Source: Sphingomonas chungangi (GTDB lineage Bacteria > Pseudomonadota > Alphaproteobacteria > Sphingomonadales > Sphingomonadaceae). Taken from it: a stretch of DNA of 64,000 bases. Positions 30,161 through 38,597 of the stretch are shown piece by piece. Within the stretch, counting starts at the first letter, position 1, and the number at the start of each line of letters is the position of its first letter. The notes below the pieces were generated by a model. That model was given only the letters and a program-made list of their open reading frames with translations. It had not been told where the DNA came from and searched no databases. The stretch spans positions 62,001 to 126,000 of the forward strand of contig NZ_JACEIB010000025.1 in NCBI RefSeq assembly GCF_013778325.1, written 5' to 3'. The position numbers were made by a program, and so were the translations under genes.

Positions 30161-30997
30161 TCAGTGTCCCGACGCCGAGAGCTGGTCGGCGTAGCGCCAT
30201 TCGAGCAGCGCCTTCACGCCGAGCGTCACCAGCGCGAGACCGGCGAGCAGCGAGGCGACCGCGAAGGCGGCGGTGAAATCATACTCGTTGTAGAGCACTT
30301 CGACGTGCAGCGGCATGGTGTTGGTCAGGCCCCTTATGTGCCCCGACACCACCGACACCGCGCCGAACTCGCCCATCGCGCGCGCATTGGTCAGCAGTAC
30401 GCCGTAGAGCAGGCCCCAGCGGATGTTGGGCAGCGTCACGTGCCAGAATGTCTGGAAGCCGCCGGCGCCCAGCGTCAGCGCGGCCTCTTCCTCGGCGCGG
30501 CCCTGGGCGGTCATCAGCGGGATCAACTCGCGCGCCACGAAGGGGAAGGTGACGAAGCTCGTCGCGATCACGATCGCCGGCACCGCGAACATGATGCGGA
30601 TGCCATGTGCCATCAGGAACGGCCCGAACCAGCCATTGGCGCCGAACAGCAGCACGAACATCAGCCCCGCCACCACCGGCGAAACCGAGAAGGGCAGATC
30701 GATCAGGTTGATCAGCAGCTGGCGCCCGCGGAACTCGTGCTTGGTGATCGCCCAGGCGGCGGCCATGCCGAACACACTGTTGAACGGCACCACGATCGCG
30801 GCGGTGATCAGGGTGAGCTTGATCGAGGCCCAGGCGTCCGGCTCGACGAGCGCGGCGACGAAATAGCTCCAGCCCTTGGCAAAGGCCTGGCTGAACACCG
30901 CGACCAGCGGCAGGAAGATGATCAGCGCCAGCCACAGGAAAGCGATGCCGATCAGCAACGCGCGAATGGACGCGGGCTCGGTGGTCGCCTTCCTCAT
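30161..30997 (-). CDS. cysW: Sulfate ABC transporter permease CysW
   Basis: CysW (278 aa) is one of two inner-membrane permease subunits of the sulfate importer. It has six predicted TM segments and the cytoplasmic EAA loop [24 protein letters not shown] that docks on CysA, preceded by a [13 protein letters not shown] segment. The ATG at 30997 overlaps the cysT stop as ATGA and is preferred over an upstream codon at 31015. Confidence 0.94.
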   Translation of the reverse strand: MRKATTEPASIRALLIGIAFLWLALIIFLPLVAVFSQAFAKGWSYFVAALVEPDAWASIKLTLITAAIVVPFNSVFGMAAAWAITKHEFRGRQLLINLIDLPFSVSPVVAGLMFVLLFGANGWFGPFLMAHGIRIMFAVPAIVIATSFVTFPFVARELIPLMTAQGRAEEEAALTLGAGGFQTFWHVTLPNIRWGLLYGVLLTNARAMGEFGAVSVVSGHIRGLTNTMPLHVEVLYNEYDFTAAFAVASLLAGLALVTLGVKALLEWRYADQLSASGH

Positions 30998-31884
30998 TGG
31001 CCGGTGCTCCGCCACTTGCGCTCGCGCGCCTGGATGGCGTTGATCGCCGCCAGCATCAGGAAGGAGACGACCAGCATCACTGCCGCGATCGCCGTCGCCC
31101 CCTCATAATCGAACTGCTCGAGCTGGGTGACGATCAGCAGCGGCGCGATCTCGGACTGAAAGGGCATGTTGCCGGCGATGAAGATCACCGAGCCATACTC
31201 GCCCACCCCGCGCGCGAAGGCGAGCGCGAAGCCGGTCAGCAGCGCCGGCATGATCTCGGGCAGCAGCACGCGGCGGAAGATCGTGATCCGGCCGGCACCC
31301 AGAGTCGCCGCCGCTTCCTCGATGTCCTTGCCGAGATCGGCCAGCACCGGCTCGATCGTTCGGACCACGAAGGGCAGGCCAATGAAGATCATTGCCACCA
31401 CCACGCCGGCCGGCGTGTAGGCGATCTTGATGCCGGCCTTCGCCAGCTCGGCGCCGACGAGGCCGGTGTTCGAATAGATGGCGGTGAGCGCGATGCCCGC
31501 GACCGCCGTCGGCAGCGCGAAGGGCAGGTCGACCAGCGCGCTCACCAGCCGCTTGCCGGGGAAGGAATAGCGCACCAGCACCCACGCGATCAGCGTCCCG
31601 AATACGCCGTTGACCGCCGCCGCGCCGAAAGCCGCGCCGAAACTCAGCCGATAGGCGGCGAGTGCGCGCGGGCTGAACGCCACCTCGGCGAAGTGCGAGG
31701 GACCAAGGCTCATCGATCGGATTACCACCGCCGCCATCGGCAGCAGGACAAGCAGACCCAGCCACAGGAGCGTCATGCCGAGTGTCAGCCCGAGCCCGGG
31801 CATCGCCGATCGCGCCCGTTTGCGCCGGCTCCCCCTGCCCATATTGTTTTTGGGGGGGGCAAGGAGAGCCGGCGCGCTGGTCAT
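30994..31884 (-). CDS. cysT: Sulfate ABC transporter permease CysT
   Basis: CysT (296 aa, CysU in older usage) is the other permease of the sulfate importer. TM1 is GLTLGMTLLWLGLLVLLP, and the EAA loop is IEEAAATLGAGRITIFRRVLLPE. The preferred ATG at 31884 overlaps the porin stop (TGATG), so translation is coupled. A second in-frame ATG (MGRGSRRKR) follows a run of eight C and five A on the coding strand at codons 10-13, so the exact start is open. The homopolymer could cause frameshifts in the first residues. Confidence 0.93.
   Translation of the reverse strand: MTSAPALLAPPKNNMGRGSRRKRARSAMPGLGLTLGMTLLWLGLLVLLPMAAVVIRSMSLGPSHFAEVAFSPRALAAYRLSFGAAFGAAAVNGVFGTLIAWVLVRYSFPGKRLVSALVDLPFALPTAVAGIALTAIYSNTGLVGAELAKAGIKIAYTPAGVVVAMIFIGLPFVVRTIEPVLADLGKDIEEAAATLGAGRITIFRRVLLPEIMPALLTGFALAFARGVGEYGSVIFIAGNMPFQSEIAPLLIVTQLEQFDYEGATAIAAVMLVVSFLMLAAINAIQARERKWRSTGQ
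31847..31859 (-). repeat. C8A5 homopolymer tract near the cysT start
   Basis: The coding strand reads eight C then five A, encoding APPKN just downstream of the first cysT ATG and just upstream of the second. It is the longest mononucleotide run noticed in the window and is prone to slippage. Confidence 0.8.
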
Positions 31885-33323
31885 CAGAAGTCGAGGTGCA
31901 GCCTCGTCGCGAAGGCATCGCCCTTCGCGGTGGTGCCGTTGATCGCGACGGGAGCCGCGACGAGCGGGGAATTCTGCCCCTCGAAGCGGATATAGTTGAA
32001 CATCAGCTTCACGTTCCCCGTCAGGTACCAGTTCACCGCGCCCGTCCACGCATGGCCGTCGCGATCCAGCGGCGACAGATCATGCTCGGTCAGATTGAGG
32101 CGGTCGTAGCGCAGCGCCAGCTCGATGGCACCCCAGTTTCCCTTGGAGGGGTCAAAGGGACGGATGGGCTTGACCCGATCGATCAGCCCACCCTTGAACT
32201 GCCGCGATTCGCCGGTGAGGAACAGGCTGCCGAAGGCATAGAAGCCGTCGAAATTCAGATCAGACGACCCGGCGATGCGGTTCAGGTGCATGTGGCTGTA
32301 TTCGCCCTGCACAGAGAATGGCCCGTACACGGCGGCCCCTTCCAGCCCGTAGAAGGTGGCGTCCTTGATGTTGGAGATGCCGCCGGTCGAGACGAGATAG
32401 CCGCCGTCGACGCGCACGTTGGGGCGATCCTGCAGCGTCACCTTGCCCTGATCGAGATCCTTCACATGATAGGCCGACGCGCCGAGGTGGATCAGGTGGC
32501 GCGGATCGTTGATCGGCTCGACCGTGACGCGGCCGTTATAGCCCCACACCTCGTCCGGCGAGGCGGCATCGCGGTCGACCGCCTCGCCCGCGCCGTAAAT
32601 GCCGGCGGTCGCCGTCAGCCAGGGGTTGGCGTAGGCGAAGGTGGCGCCGACACGGCGCTCGCCGCCCACCTGCCCGAAGGCGGTGTTGGCCATGCCGCGT
32701 TCGAGGAATTCATTGAACGCGTCCGAGCTGTCCGCCTCCAGGCCCGCCGGCACCTTGAGCTGGCCGAGCGTGAAGGTGAAGTTCTTGACGCCGGTATAAG
32801 CGACATAGGCGTCGAGCAGATTGGCCTTGTTGTCGACCCACTCGCCCTCGATGCGCCAGGCGAACTGCTTGTAGGCGGTGCCGTCGAAGCCGAAGCGGCC
32901 GCGACGGATCGAGGTGCCGTTGTTGTAATCGTAGCCGCCCTTGCGCTCGTTGAAGCCGGCATAGTCGACTTCCAGCATGCCGCGCGGCTTGAAACTGAAA
33001 TTGCCGTCGGGCGAGGTGAATTGCGGCACGAGGCCGTTCCACGCCACCTGCGTCTGCGGCTTGGGCGCGGGAGCGGGTGGAGGCGGAGGAGGCGCGGCGG
33101 CGGCCACCGCGGTGGTCACCTGCGACGGGATGTTGGCGACGGTTGCCTGTTCCTGGTCAAGTTGCTGGTGCAGCGTGGCATTCTCCGCCTCCAGCGCATC
33201 GACCTTGGCTTCAAGCGCGTTGAGCCGCGCGAGTATCGCGGCGTTGGAGACCGGCTTGGCGGCAAGCGCCGGGGTTGCGGCGAGCGCCACGAAGGACGCC
33301 CCGCCGAGCAGCAGGATTCGCAT
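31884..33323 (-). CDS. OprO/OprP-family anion-selective porin in the sulfate operon
   Basis: The 479-residue protein has a signal peptide (MRILLLGGASFVALAATPALA). A coiled-coil segment follows (ILARLNALEAKVDALEAENATLHQQL, about 30-60), then a proline-rich linker (about 82-95) and a phosphate-selective-porin type beta barrel ending in the terminal phenylalanine HLDF. The coiled coil resembles the trimerising N-terminus of sphingomonad porins. The founding family members OprP and OprO import phosphate and pyrophosphate. Its position between sbp and cysT suggests a sulfate or organosulfur channel here (inference). The stop overlaps the cysT start. Confidence 0.88.
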   Translation of the reverse strand: MRILLLGGASFVALAATPALAAKPVSNAAILARLNALEAKVDALEAENATLHQQLDQEQATVANIPSQVTTAVAAAAPPPPPPAPAPKPQTQVAWNGLVPQFTSPDGNFSFKPRGMLEVDYAGFNERKGGYDYNNGTSIRRGRFGFDGTAYKQFAWRIEGEWVDNKANLLDAYVAYTGVKNFTFTLGQLKVPAGLEADSSDAFNEFLERGMANTAFGQVGGERRVGATFAYANPWLTATAGIYGAGEAVDRDAASPDEVWGYNGRVTVEPINDPRHLIHLGASAYHVKDLDQGKVTLQDRPNVRVDGGYLVSTGGISNIKDATFYGLEGAAVYGPFSVQGEYSHMHLNRIAGSSDLNFDGFYAFGSLFLTGESRQFKGGLIDRVKPIRPFDPSKGNWGAIELALRYDRLNLTEHDLSPLDRDGHAWTGAVNWYLTGNVKLMFNYIRFEGQNSPLVAAPVAINGTTAKGDAFATRLHLDF

Positions 33324-33404
33324 GTTTGAGCCCCTTTATCATTATCGGTCGCGGGCCGCGCTTCCGGCCCGCGACGTTCGTCGTATATCGCTAGATATAA
33401 CGCA

Positions 33405-34433
33405 TCAATGCTTTGCGGCGGCGAAGATCTGGTCGAACGATCCGCCGTCGGCGAAGTGCGCGGCCTGCGCCTTCGCCCAGCCGCCGAAGTTGCGATCGAT
33501 GGTGAAGAGCTGCAGTTTCGGGAACTTGCTGGCGTACTGCTTGGCCACCACGGGATCGATCGGGCGATAATAGTCCTTGGCGATGATCTGCTGCGCGGGC
33601 CGCGTGTAGAGATACTGGAGGTAAGCGGTCGCCACCGTCCGTGTGCCGTGCTGGTCGACATTCTTGTCGACGAGTGAAACCGGCGGCTCGGCGCGGATCG
33701 AGACCGAGGGCACCACGATGTCGAACTTGCCCTGGCCGAGCTGGTTGACCGCCAGGAACGCCTCGTTCTCCCAGGCGAGCAGTACGTCGCCCTGCCCGCG
33801 CTCGACGAAGGTCGTTGTCGATCCGCGCGCGCCGGAATCCAGCACCGGCACGTTACGCAGCAGCTTGGTCATGTAGTCGCGGACCTTGGCCTGATCGCCA
33901 TGATAGGTCTTGGTCGCGTAGCCCCAGGCCGCCAGATAGTTCCAGCGCGCGCCTCCGCTCGTCTTGGGGTTGGGCGTGATTACCTGCACGCCCGGCTTGA
34001 CCAGATCGCTCCAATCCTTGATGCCCTTGGGGTTACCCTTGCGGACAAGGAACACGATCGTGGAGTAATAAGGCGTCGAGCGATCGGGCAGTCGGGTCTG
34101 CCAGTTGGTGGGCAACAGCTGCGCCTTGGATGCGATCGAATCGATGTCGTAGGCGAGCGCCAGCGTCACCACGTCGGCGGGCGATCCTTCGATGACGGAC
34201 CGCGCCTGCGCGCCGGACCCGCCGTGCGACTGGCGGATGGTGACATCCTGCCCCGTCTTGGCCTTCCAGTCCTTGACGAAGGCAGCGTTGATATCCTCGT
34301 AGAGCTCGCGCGTGGGATCATAGCTGACATTGAGCAAAGCGACCGGCGCGGGCGCGGCTTGCGCAGCGGATGAGGCGATCGGGCCGACAATCAGCGACGC
34401 TGCGAGGCCGGCAAGAATCAGACGGCGGTTCAT
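33405..34433 (-). CDS. sbp: Periplasmic sulfate-binding protein
   Basis: The product (342 aa) has a signal peptide ([26 protein letters not shown]) and the Sbp/CysP fold. [17 protein letters not shown] opens the mature domain, [18 protein letters not shown] forms the anion site (about 66-83), and [35 protein letters not shown] and [19 protein letters not shown] follow. It delivers sulfate (or thiosulfate) to CysTWA. ATG 34433 is chosen over GTG 34439 because GGGAGGGAG lies 5 nt upstream of it. It is the first gene of the operon. Confidence 0.94.
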   Translation of the reverse strand: MNRRLILAGLAASLIVGPIASSAAQAAPAPVALLNVSYDPTRELYEDINAAFVKDWKAKTGQDVTIRQSHGGSGAQARSVIEGSPADVVTLALAYDIDSIASKAQLLPTNWQTRLPDRSTPYYSTIVFLVRKGNPKGIKDWSDLVKPGVQVITPNPKTSGGARWNYLAAWGYATKTYHGDQAKVRDYMTKLLRNVPVLDSGARGSTTTFVERGQGDVLLAWENEAFLAVNQLGQGKFDIVVPSVSIRAEPPVSLVDKNVDQHGTRTVATAYLQYLYTRPAQQIIAKDYYRPIDPVVAKQYASKFPKLQLFTIDRNFGGWAKAQAAHFADGGSFDQIFAAAKH

Positions 34434-34464
34434 GGGCACTCCCTCCCTGTGGATGGGTGGGACG

Positions 34465-34515
34465 CTATTTCCTATTCCCCTACTCGGAAATAGTAGAAAA
34501 CTTCATCAGTGCCAA
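34465..34515 (-). promoter_or_regulatory. Promoter and inverted-repeat operator of the sulfate operon
   Basis: CTATTTCC (34465-34472) and GGAAATAG (34486-34493) form a perfect 8-bp inverted repeat with a 13-nt spacer, and CTACT/AGTAG pair within it. On the minus strand TTGGCA (34510-34515) lies 17 nt before TATTTC (34487-34492), so the repeat covers the probable -10. An Rrf2-family gene lies immediately upstream, and its product is the likely ligand. Promoter and operator are predicted from sequence only. Confidence 0.55.
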
Positions 34516-34542
34516 GAACCGCTTTACGGAGTTCCGGTTCCT

Positions 34543-34971
34543 TCAGGCCGCCAGCGTCTCGATCGCGGCCGCGTCGGCCAGCGTCGTGCCGGAAAGGATG
34601 CGGTCCGCCTCCACCCGCACCTGCGCCATTACCTTGCGGATCGCGCAGGTCGCCTCGTCGTGGCAATCCCCGCAGCGCGCGTAGAAATTGAGGCTGGCGC
34701 ACGGTACCAATGCCAGCGGGCCGTCCATCAGGCGGATCACCTCGGCAAAGCTGATCTGTGCCGGCGCACGCGCGAGCACATAGCCACCGCCGGGTCCGCG
34801 CCGCGAAGCCACCATGCCCGCTTTCTTGAGATCGAGCAGGATCAGCTCCAGATACTTGCGCGGCACCTGCTGGGTGGCGGCGATATCGGCGACCTGCACC
34901 GACCGGCCGGGTTCGGCCTCGGCGAGATAGAGCAGCGCACGCAGCGCATAGCGGGTCTTCTGGGCAAGCAT
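34543..34971 (-). CDS. Rrf2-family transcription regulator next to the sulfate operon
   Basis: The 142-residue protein has the Rrf2 winged helix ([50 protein letters not shown]). A C-terminal cluster of C91, C100, C103 and C109 with H104 could bind an iron-sulfur cluster, as in IscR or NsrR. Its position 110 nt upstream of sbp on the same strand suggests that it controls sulfate uptake, much as CymR controls cysteine metabolism in Firmicutes. That role is inferred. A conventional AAGGCGGTG ribosome site precedes the ATG. Confidence 0.88.
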   Translation of the reverse strand: MLAQKTRYALRALLYLAEAEPGRSVQVADIAATQQVPRKYLELILLDLKKAGMVASRRGPGGGYVLARAPAQISFAEVIRLMDGPLALVPCASLNFYARCGDCHDEATCAIRKVMAQVRVEADRILSGTTLADAAAIETLAA

Positions 34972-35145
34972 GACGGCACCGCCTTATTCCCCAGCAGCTT
35001 GCTGGGCAATGAAGCAGATCGTCGAAAAGGCGAATTCGTCTTGACGCGACGGAACGACCGCCCCGCGCGACACTTTCCTTATCGCGCGCCAGCGGCTATG
35101 GGCGCGGCCACGTTCAGCTATGCGTATGACGACACAAGAGGATTG

Positions 35146-35391
35146 ATGGCGAAAGAAGAACTGCTCGAGATGCGCGGCCAGGTGGTGGAGCTCCTGCCCA
35201 ACGCCATGTTCCGCGTGCGGCTCGAAAACGATCACGAGATTCTGGGCCACACCGCCGGCAAGATGCGCAAGAACCGCATCCGCGTGCTGGTCGGCGACGA
35301 GGTACTCGTCGAGCTGACGCCCTACGATCTCACCAAGGGTCGCATCACCTACCGCTTCATGCCCGGCCGCGGCGGCCCCGGCCCCTCCTGA
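35146..35391 (+). CDS. infA: Translation initiation factor IF-1
   Basis: IF-1 is an S1/OB-fold protein that binds the 30S A-site during initiation. The 81-residue sequence follows the family from [22 protein letters not shown] to [21 protein letters not shown], with about nine extra C-terminal residues (PGRGGPGPS) compared with the 72-residue E. coli protein. AGAGGA lies 5 nt before the ATG. Upstream in-frame codons have no family similarity. It heads the set infA-maf-RNase-yacG. Confidence 0.95.
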   Translation: MAKEELLEMRGQVVELLPNAMFRVRLENDHEILGHTAGKMRKNRIRVLVGDEVLVELTPYDLTKGRITYRFMPGRGGPGPS

Positions 35392-35409
35392 TCCCGTATC
35401 GGGGGCGCC

Positions 35410-35982
35410 ATGACCTTCGTGCTCGCCTCCGCCAGTCCGCGCCGGCTGGAGCTTCTGGCTCGCCTCGGCGTGGTGCCGGATGAGGTCGATCCCGCCGACG
35501 TCGACGAGAGTCCGCGCCGCCTCGAACTGCCGCTGCCCCATGCGCGGCGGCTGGCGGCGGAGAAGGCCGCGGTGGTCGCCGCGCGGCATCCGGGTGCAAT
35601 GGTGCTCGCCTCCGACACGGTCGTCGCCTGCGGGCGTCGCATCCTGCCAAAGGCCGAGGACGAGCACACCGCGCGCCAGTGCCTCACATTGCTCTCCGGC
35701 CGCCGCCACCGCGTCCATTCGACTGTCACGCTGATTGACGCCGAAGGCCGCGCCCGCCATCGCGAATCGACCAGCGTGCTCGCGTTCAAGCGCCTCTCTC
35801 CGGAGGAACTGGACACCTATGTCGCCGGCGGCGAATGGCACGGCAAGGCGGGCGGCTACGCCATCCAAGGCTATGCCGAGAGCTTCATAAAGACGCTTGC
35901 CGGCAGCCATTCGGGCGTGATGGGTCTGCCTCTGTTCGAGACGCGCGCGCTGCTCGTCGCCGCCGGGGTTCGGCTTGGCTGA
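35410..35982 (+). CDS. maf: Maf-family nucleotide pyrophosphatase
   Basis: The 190-residue Maf protein hydrolyses dTTP, UTP or modified nucleotides to monophosphates and is linked to cell-division arrest. It has the start motif LASASPRRLELLARLG, the catalytic ASDTVV segment (67-72) and GKAGGYAIQGYAESFIKTLAGSHSGVMGLPL. It starts 18 nt after infA and overlaps the RNase gene by 8 nt, consistent with one operon. Confidence 0.93.
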   Translation: MTFVLASASPRRLELLARLGVVPDEVDPADVDESPRRLELPLPHARRLAAEKAAVVAARHPGAMVLASDTVVACGRRILPKAEDEHTARQCLTLLSGRRHRVHSTVTLIDAEGRARHRESTSVLAFKRLSPEELDTYVAGGEWHGKAGGYAIQGYAESFIKTLAGSHSGVMGLPLFETRALLVAAGVRLG

Positions 35983-36931
35983 ATGGATTCTCGATCAGGG
36001 GATCGGCGAGCATCGCGCCGCCCTGATCGATGGCGACGATATTCTCGAAGCGGCGATCGACCGGCTCGATGACCGCCTGCGCGTCGGTGCGGTGGTGACG
36101 GCGAAGCTCGGCGAACGTATCGGCAGCGGAGCGTGGCTTTCCACGGCGCGGGGCGATGCCGTGATCGAAGCGGTGCCGCGCGGGCTGTCGCAGGGACGCT
36201 CGCTGCTGGTCGAGATCGTCCGCGAGGCGATCCCCGAGCCCGGTCGTCTCAAGCCTCCTCGTGCCCGTGTCAGCGACGCGACGGAGGAACGCCCTGCGCC
36301 GACGCTGGTGGAGCGCTTTCCGGACGCGCACATTCTCTCCCCCCACGAGCCCGATCGTCTGGAGCAGGCCGGCTGGTCCGAGCTGATCGAGCAGGCCGAA
36401 ACCGGCGAGATCGATTTTGCGGGCGGCGCGCTCCGCCTCTCCCCCACGCCCGCCATGGCGCTGTTCGACGTCGACGGCGCGCTGCCCCCGGCCGAGCTCG
36501 CCATCCTCGGCGCGCGGGCTGCGGCGCGGTCGGTGCGGCGCCTCGCCATCGGCGGATCGATCGGCGTCGACTTGCCGACCCTCGGTTCCAAGGCGGAGCG
36601 TGCCGCCGCCGCGCAGGCGATCGACGACGTCCTGCTGCAGCCCTTCGAGCGTACCGCGGTCAACGGTTTCGGTTTCGTCCAGATCGTCCGCCCGCGTCCG
36701 CGCGCCTCCATTCCCGAGCTGGTCCGCGCCGATCCGGCGCTCGCCGCCGCGCTGGCGCTCCTGCGCCGCGCCGCGCGCGGCCACGGCCCGCGCACGCTCG
36801 TCGCCGCGCCGCCCGTGATCGACCGTATGGGCACCGGCTGGTTGGAGCAACTCGCGCGGCGCACCGGCGGCACGATCGGCTTGCGGGCGGACCCGGCGCT
36901 CGCCATATCGGCCGCGCATGTCGAGCCCTGA
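35975..36931 (+). CDS. Minimal RNase E/G-like protein without S1 domain
   Basis: The product has 318 residues, against about 490 for RNase G. It keeps the RNase E/G catalytic signatures: MALFDVDGALP (D165, matching the I-D-V-N/D metal site) and RLAIGGSIGVDLPTL (D199, matching the second aspartate). It also has the ERTAVNGFGFVQIVRPR segment near 215-230. The S1 domain and the zinc-link CPxC motif are absent. RNase E/G enzymes cleave AU-rich single-stranded RNA and process rRNA. Whether this short form is an active endonuclease is not known. It overlaps maf and yacG. Confidence 0.85.
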   Translation: MAEWILDQGIGEHRAALIDGDDILEAAIDRLDDRLRVGAVVTAKLGERIGSGAWLSTARGDAVIEAVPRGLSQGRSLLVEIVREAIPEPGRLKPPRARVSDATEERPAPTLVERFPDAHILSPHEPDRLEQAGWSELIEQAETGEIDFAGGALRLSPTPAMALFDVDGALPPAELAILGARAAARSVRRLAIGGSIGVDLPTLGSKAERAAAAQAIDDVLLQPFERTAVNGFGFVQIVRPRPRASIPELVRADPALAAALALLRRAARGHGPRTLVAAPPVIDRMGTGWLEQLARRTGGTIGLRADPALAISAAHVEP

Positions 36932-37094
36932 TCCCATCCGCAAGGCGGAAGCGTGCCCCGTCTGCGGCAAGCCTGTCGCCGCCGCCCACGCCCCCTTCTG
37001 CAGCCAGGGCTGCCGTGATCGCGACCTGCTGCAATGGCTGGGCGAAGGCTACCGCGTCCCCGGCCCCCGCGTCGAAACCGACGAGCAGGAATAG
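36918..37094 (+). CDS. yacG: DNA gyrase inhibitor / zinc protein YacG
   Basis: This 58-residue zinc-finger protein has the C13-x2-C16 ... C28-x3-C32 ligands (CPVCGKPV, FCSQGC) and the RDRDLLQWLGEGYRVPG tail of YacG. The E. coli protein binds GyrB and inhibits gyrase. The ATG lies 14 nt inside the RNase gene. It ends the infA-maf-RNase-yacG operon. Confidence 0.9.
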   Translation: MSSPDPIRKAEACPVCGKPVAAAHAPFCSQGCRDRDLLQWLGEGYRVPGPRVETDEQE

Positions 37095-37098
37095 GGGC

Positions 37099-37128
37099 TG
37101 GACAGGCGGCGCGGCCTGCCTCTATAGG
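37099..37128 (+). promoter_or_regulatory. Candidate promoter of tRNA-Phe
   Basis: TGGACA (37099-37104) and TATAGG (37123-37128) are 18 nt apart and end 28 nt before the tRNA. This is the clearest sigma-70-like promoter noticed in the window. Confidence 0.6.
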
Positions 37129-37156
37129 CGCCGCTCGCTTCGCTTCGGATGCGAAT

Positions 37157-37232
37157 GCCCGGGTAGCTCAGTTGGTAGAGCACGTGACTGAAAATCACGG
37201 TGTCGGCGGTTCGACTCCGTCCCCGGGCACCA
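37157..37232 (+). tRNA. tRNA-Phe(GAA)
   Basis: A 76-nt cloverleaf: acceptor GCCCGGG / CCCGGGC, D-arm GCTCAGTTGGTAGAGC, anticodon loop CTGAAAA (anticodon GAA), T-arm GGTTCGACTCC and encoded CCA. It follows yacG by 62 nt with its own likely promoter. Confidence 0.96.
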
Positions 37233-37268
37233 TTTGGCTTGGCCGGATCCGGTGCCATCCTTGCTTAC

Positions 37269-37886
37269 TCATTGCCCCGGCCCAGGCCCGAACGTGATTT
37301 CCACCCGGCGGTTCATCGGCTGGCGAACCCCGTCCGCCGTCTGCACGAGCAGGTGGGTTTCTCCGAAGGCTTGGGTCGTCATGGCCGCGTCGGGCACGCC
37401 CTTGGCGGAGAGGTAAGCCTTCACCGAATCCGCCCGGCGCTGCGAGAGGCCCATATTGTAGCCGGCCGGGCCGGACGTGTCGGTGAAGCCGGCGAGCGCG
37501 ATCGATACACTACCGGTCTGGCTGAACGCCGCCGCGGCATTGTCGAGGATAGACGCCGCCTCGGGCGTGATGTCCGCGTTGTCCCAGTCGAAGAAGACGA
37601 TGAACGGCCCGGCTGCGGGCGCCGGCGGCGGAGGAGGAGGAGGTGGTGGTGGTGGTGGTGGCGGCGGAGGGGGTGGGGCGGGCGGAACCGGGTCAGGGCA
37701 GCCAGCCGAGCTCCCGTGAACGATACCGGAAAAAAAGCAGTGCCAGAAACCGCTGCTCTGGCGGCAGGACGCTCCACAGTCGGAACCCGCAGGCTGGCGG
37801 GAGCTGGAAAGCGCCGGAGCAGGATTTGCCAGTATCGCCACCGTCGCGACGCCGAGCATCAGCGAACCGCCAAGCCGTATCCGCAT
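37269..37886 (-). CDS. OmpA-domain lipoprotein-like envelope protein with polyproline tract
   Basis: The 205-residue protein starts with a signal sequence (MRIRLGGSLMLGVATVAILANPAPA) and a cysteine-rich stretch (C37, C41, C50, C63). A run of 18 prolines (71-88) follows, then an OmpA-like peptidoglycan-binding domain (about 94-205). The domain shows VFFDWDNADITPEAASILDNAA, LAGFTDTSGPAGYNMGLSQRRADSVKAYL and NRRVEITFGPG. The polyproline spacer probably spans between the outer membrane and peptidoglycan. The ATG overlaps the stop of the upstream membrane protein gene (TGATG), and GGGGGAAGG serves as its ribosome site. Confidence 0.88.
   Translation of the reverse strand: MRIRLGGSLMLGVATVAILANPAPALSSSRQPAGSDCGASCRQSSGFWHCFFSGIVHGSSAGCPDPVPPAPPPPPPPPPPPPPPPPPPAPAAGPFIVFFDWDNADITPEAASILDNAAAAFSQTGSVSIALAGFTDTSGPAGYNMGLSQRRADSVKAYLSAKGVPDAAMTTQAFGETHLLVQTADGVRQPMNRRVEITFGPGPGQ
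37626..37680 (-). repeat. Proline-codon microsatellite
   Basis: On the coding strand the tract reads mixed CCN codons with (CCA)6 then (CCT)4, encoding 18 consecutive prolines. Triplet repeats like this change length by slippage without shifting frame. Confidence 0.85.
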
Positions 37887-38497
37887 CACACCTTCCCCCC
37901 GTAAAGGATGCTCATAACCAGCGGTCCGAACACGACGACGCTGTCCACTACTAGGCACGTCAGGAAAACCACCGCGGCCGCTGAGATGCTCTTGCCCTTT
38001 TGAAGCCCGCAATAGCGGCGAAACTTGGCCGGCATGTAGGCCGCAATGATGGTCAATTGGGCAGACATGTTGACGATCGGCGGCAGATATCTGAATTCGA
38101 GATTGAAAAAAGCGAGCCCCCGGCAGAATAGATAGCCGAGCGCACCCGCATAGGCCCCGCACAGGAACGCGATCGGCATCACGCGGAAGGTGACTAGCAA
38201 ACCATGATCGCGCGTCGCTCTCATAAGCCTGAGCGTGATTTCGACGAGGATGCCGATCGTTACCCAGAATACGGCCTCAACGAGCGCGCGATCGATCCAC
38301 TGGATATCGGCCGAGCGGATGTCCGATATGAACCTGTCCTGGAGCGTCACGCCGAGGATCAGGTAGATCAATCCTCCCGTGAAGACCTGCTCGAATGTCC
38401 ACCGCTGCGCGCTATCTCTTTTGAAGAATGCAAGAAAAGCTTCGCCATGCATCTTGGCGTAGGACTTGATGAGATCGAGCGCGGCTGACAGATCCAC
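37886..38497 (-). CDS. Unknown integral membrane protein, paired with the OmpA-like gene
   Basis: The product (203 aa) has a short cytoplasmic N-terminus and about five TM segments: near 40-52 (FTGGLIYLILGV), 75-90 (EAVFWVTIGILVEITL), 104-125 (RVMPIAFLCGAYAGALGYLF), 137-152 (PIVNMSAQLTIIAAYMP) and 172-198 (AAAVVFLTCLVVDSVVVFGP). Topology resembles Yip1/DUF-type membrane proteins, but I do not recognise a family. The start codon is GTG with GGGGGG upstream. Its stop overlaps the OmpA-like start, so the two are translationally coupled. Base composition is less GC-rich than flanking genes. Confidence 0.75.
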   Translation of the reverse strand: MDLSAALDLIKSYAKMHGEAFLAFFKRDSAQRWTFEQVFTGGLIYLILGVTLQDRFISDIRSADIQWIDRALVEAVFWVTIGILVEITLRLMRATRDHGLLVTFRVMPIAFLCGAYAGALGYLFCRGLAFFNLEFRYLPPIVNMSAQLTIIAAYMPAKFRRYCGLQKGKSISAAAVVFLTCLVVDSVVVFGPLVMSILYGGKV

Positions 38498-38597
38498 CGA
38501 AGCCCCCCGACTTGATGCCTACATCCTCAGTGTAGATGAAATTCTATTCATGTCACGGAAGAAAATGAAACGAAACCGGATCGATCTCCGCTCGCAC

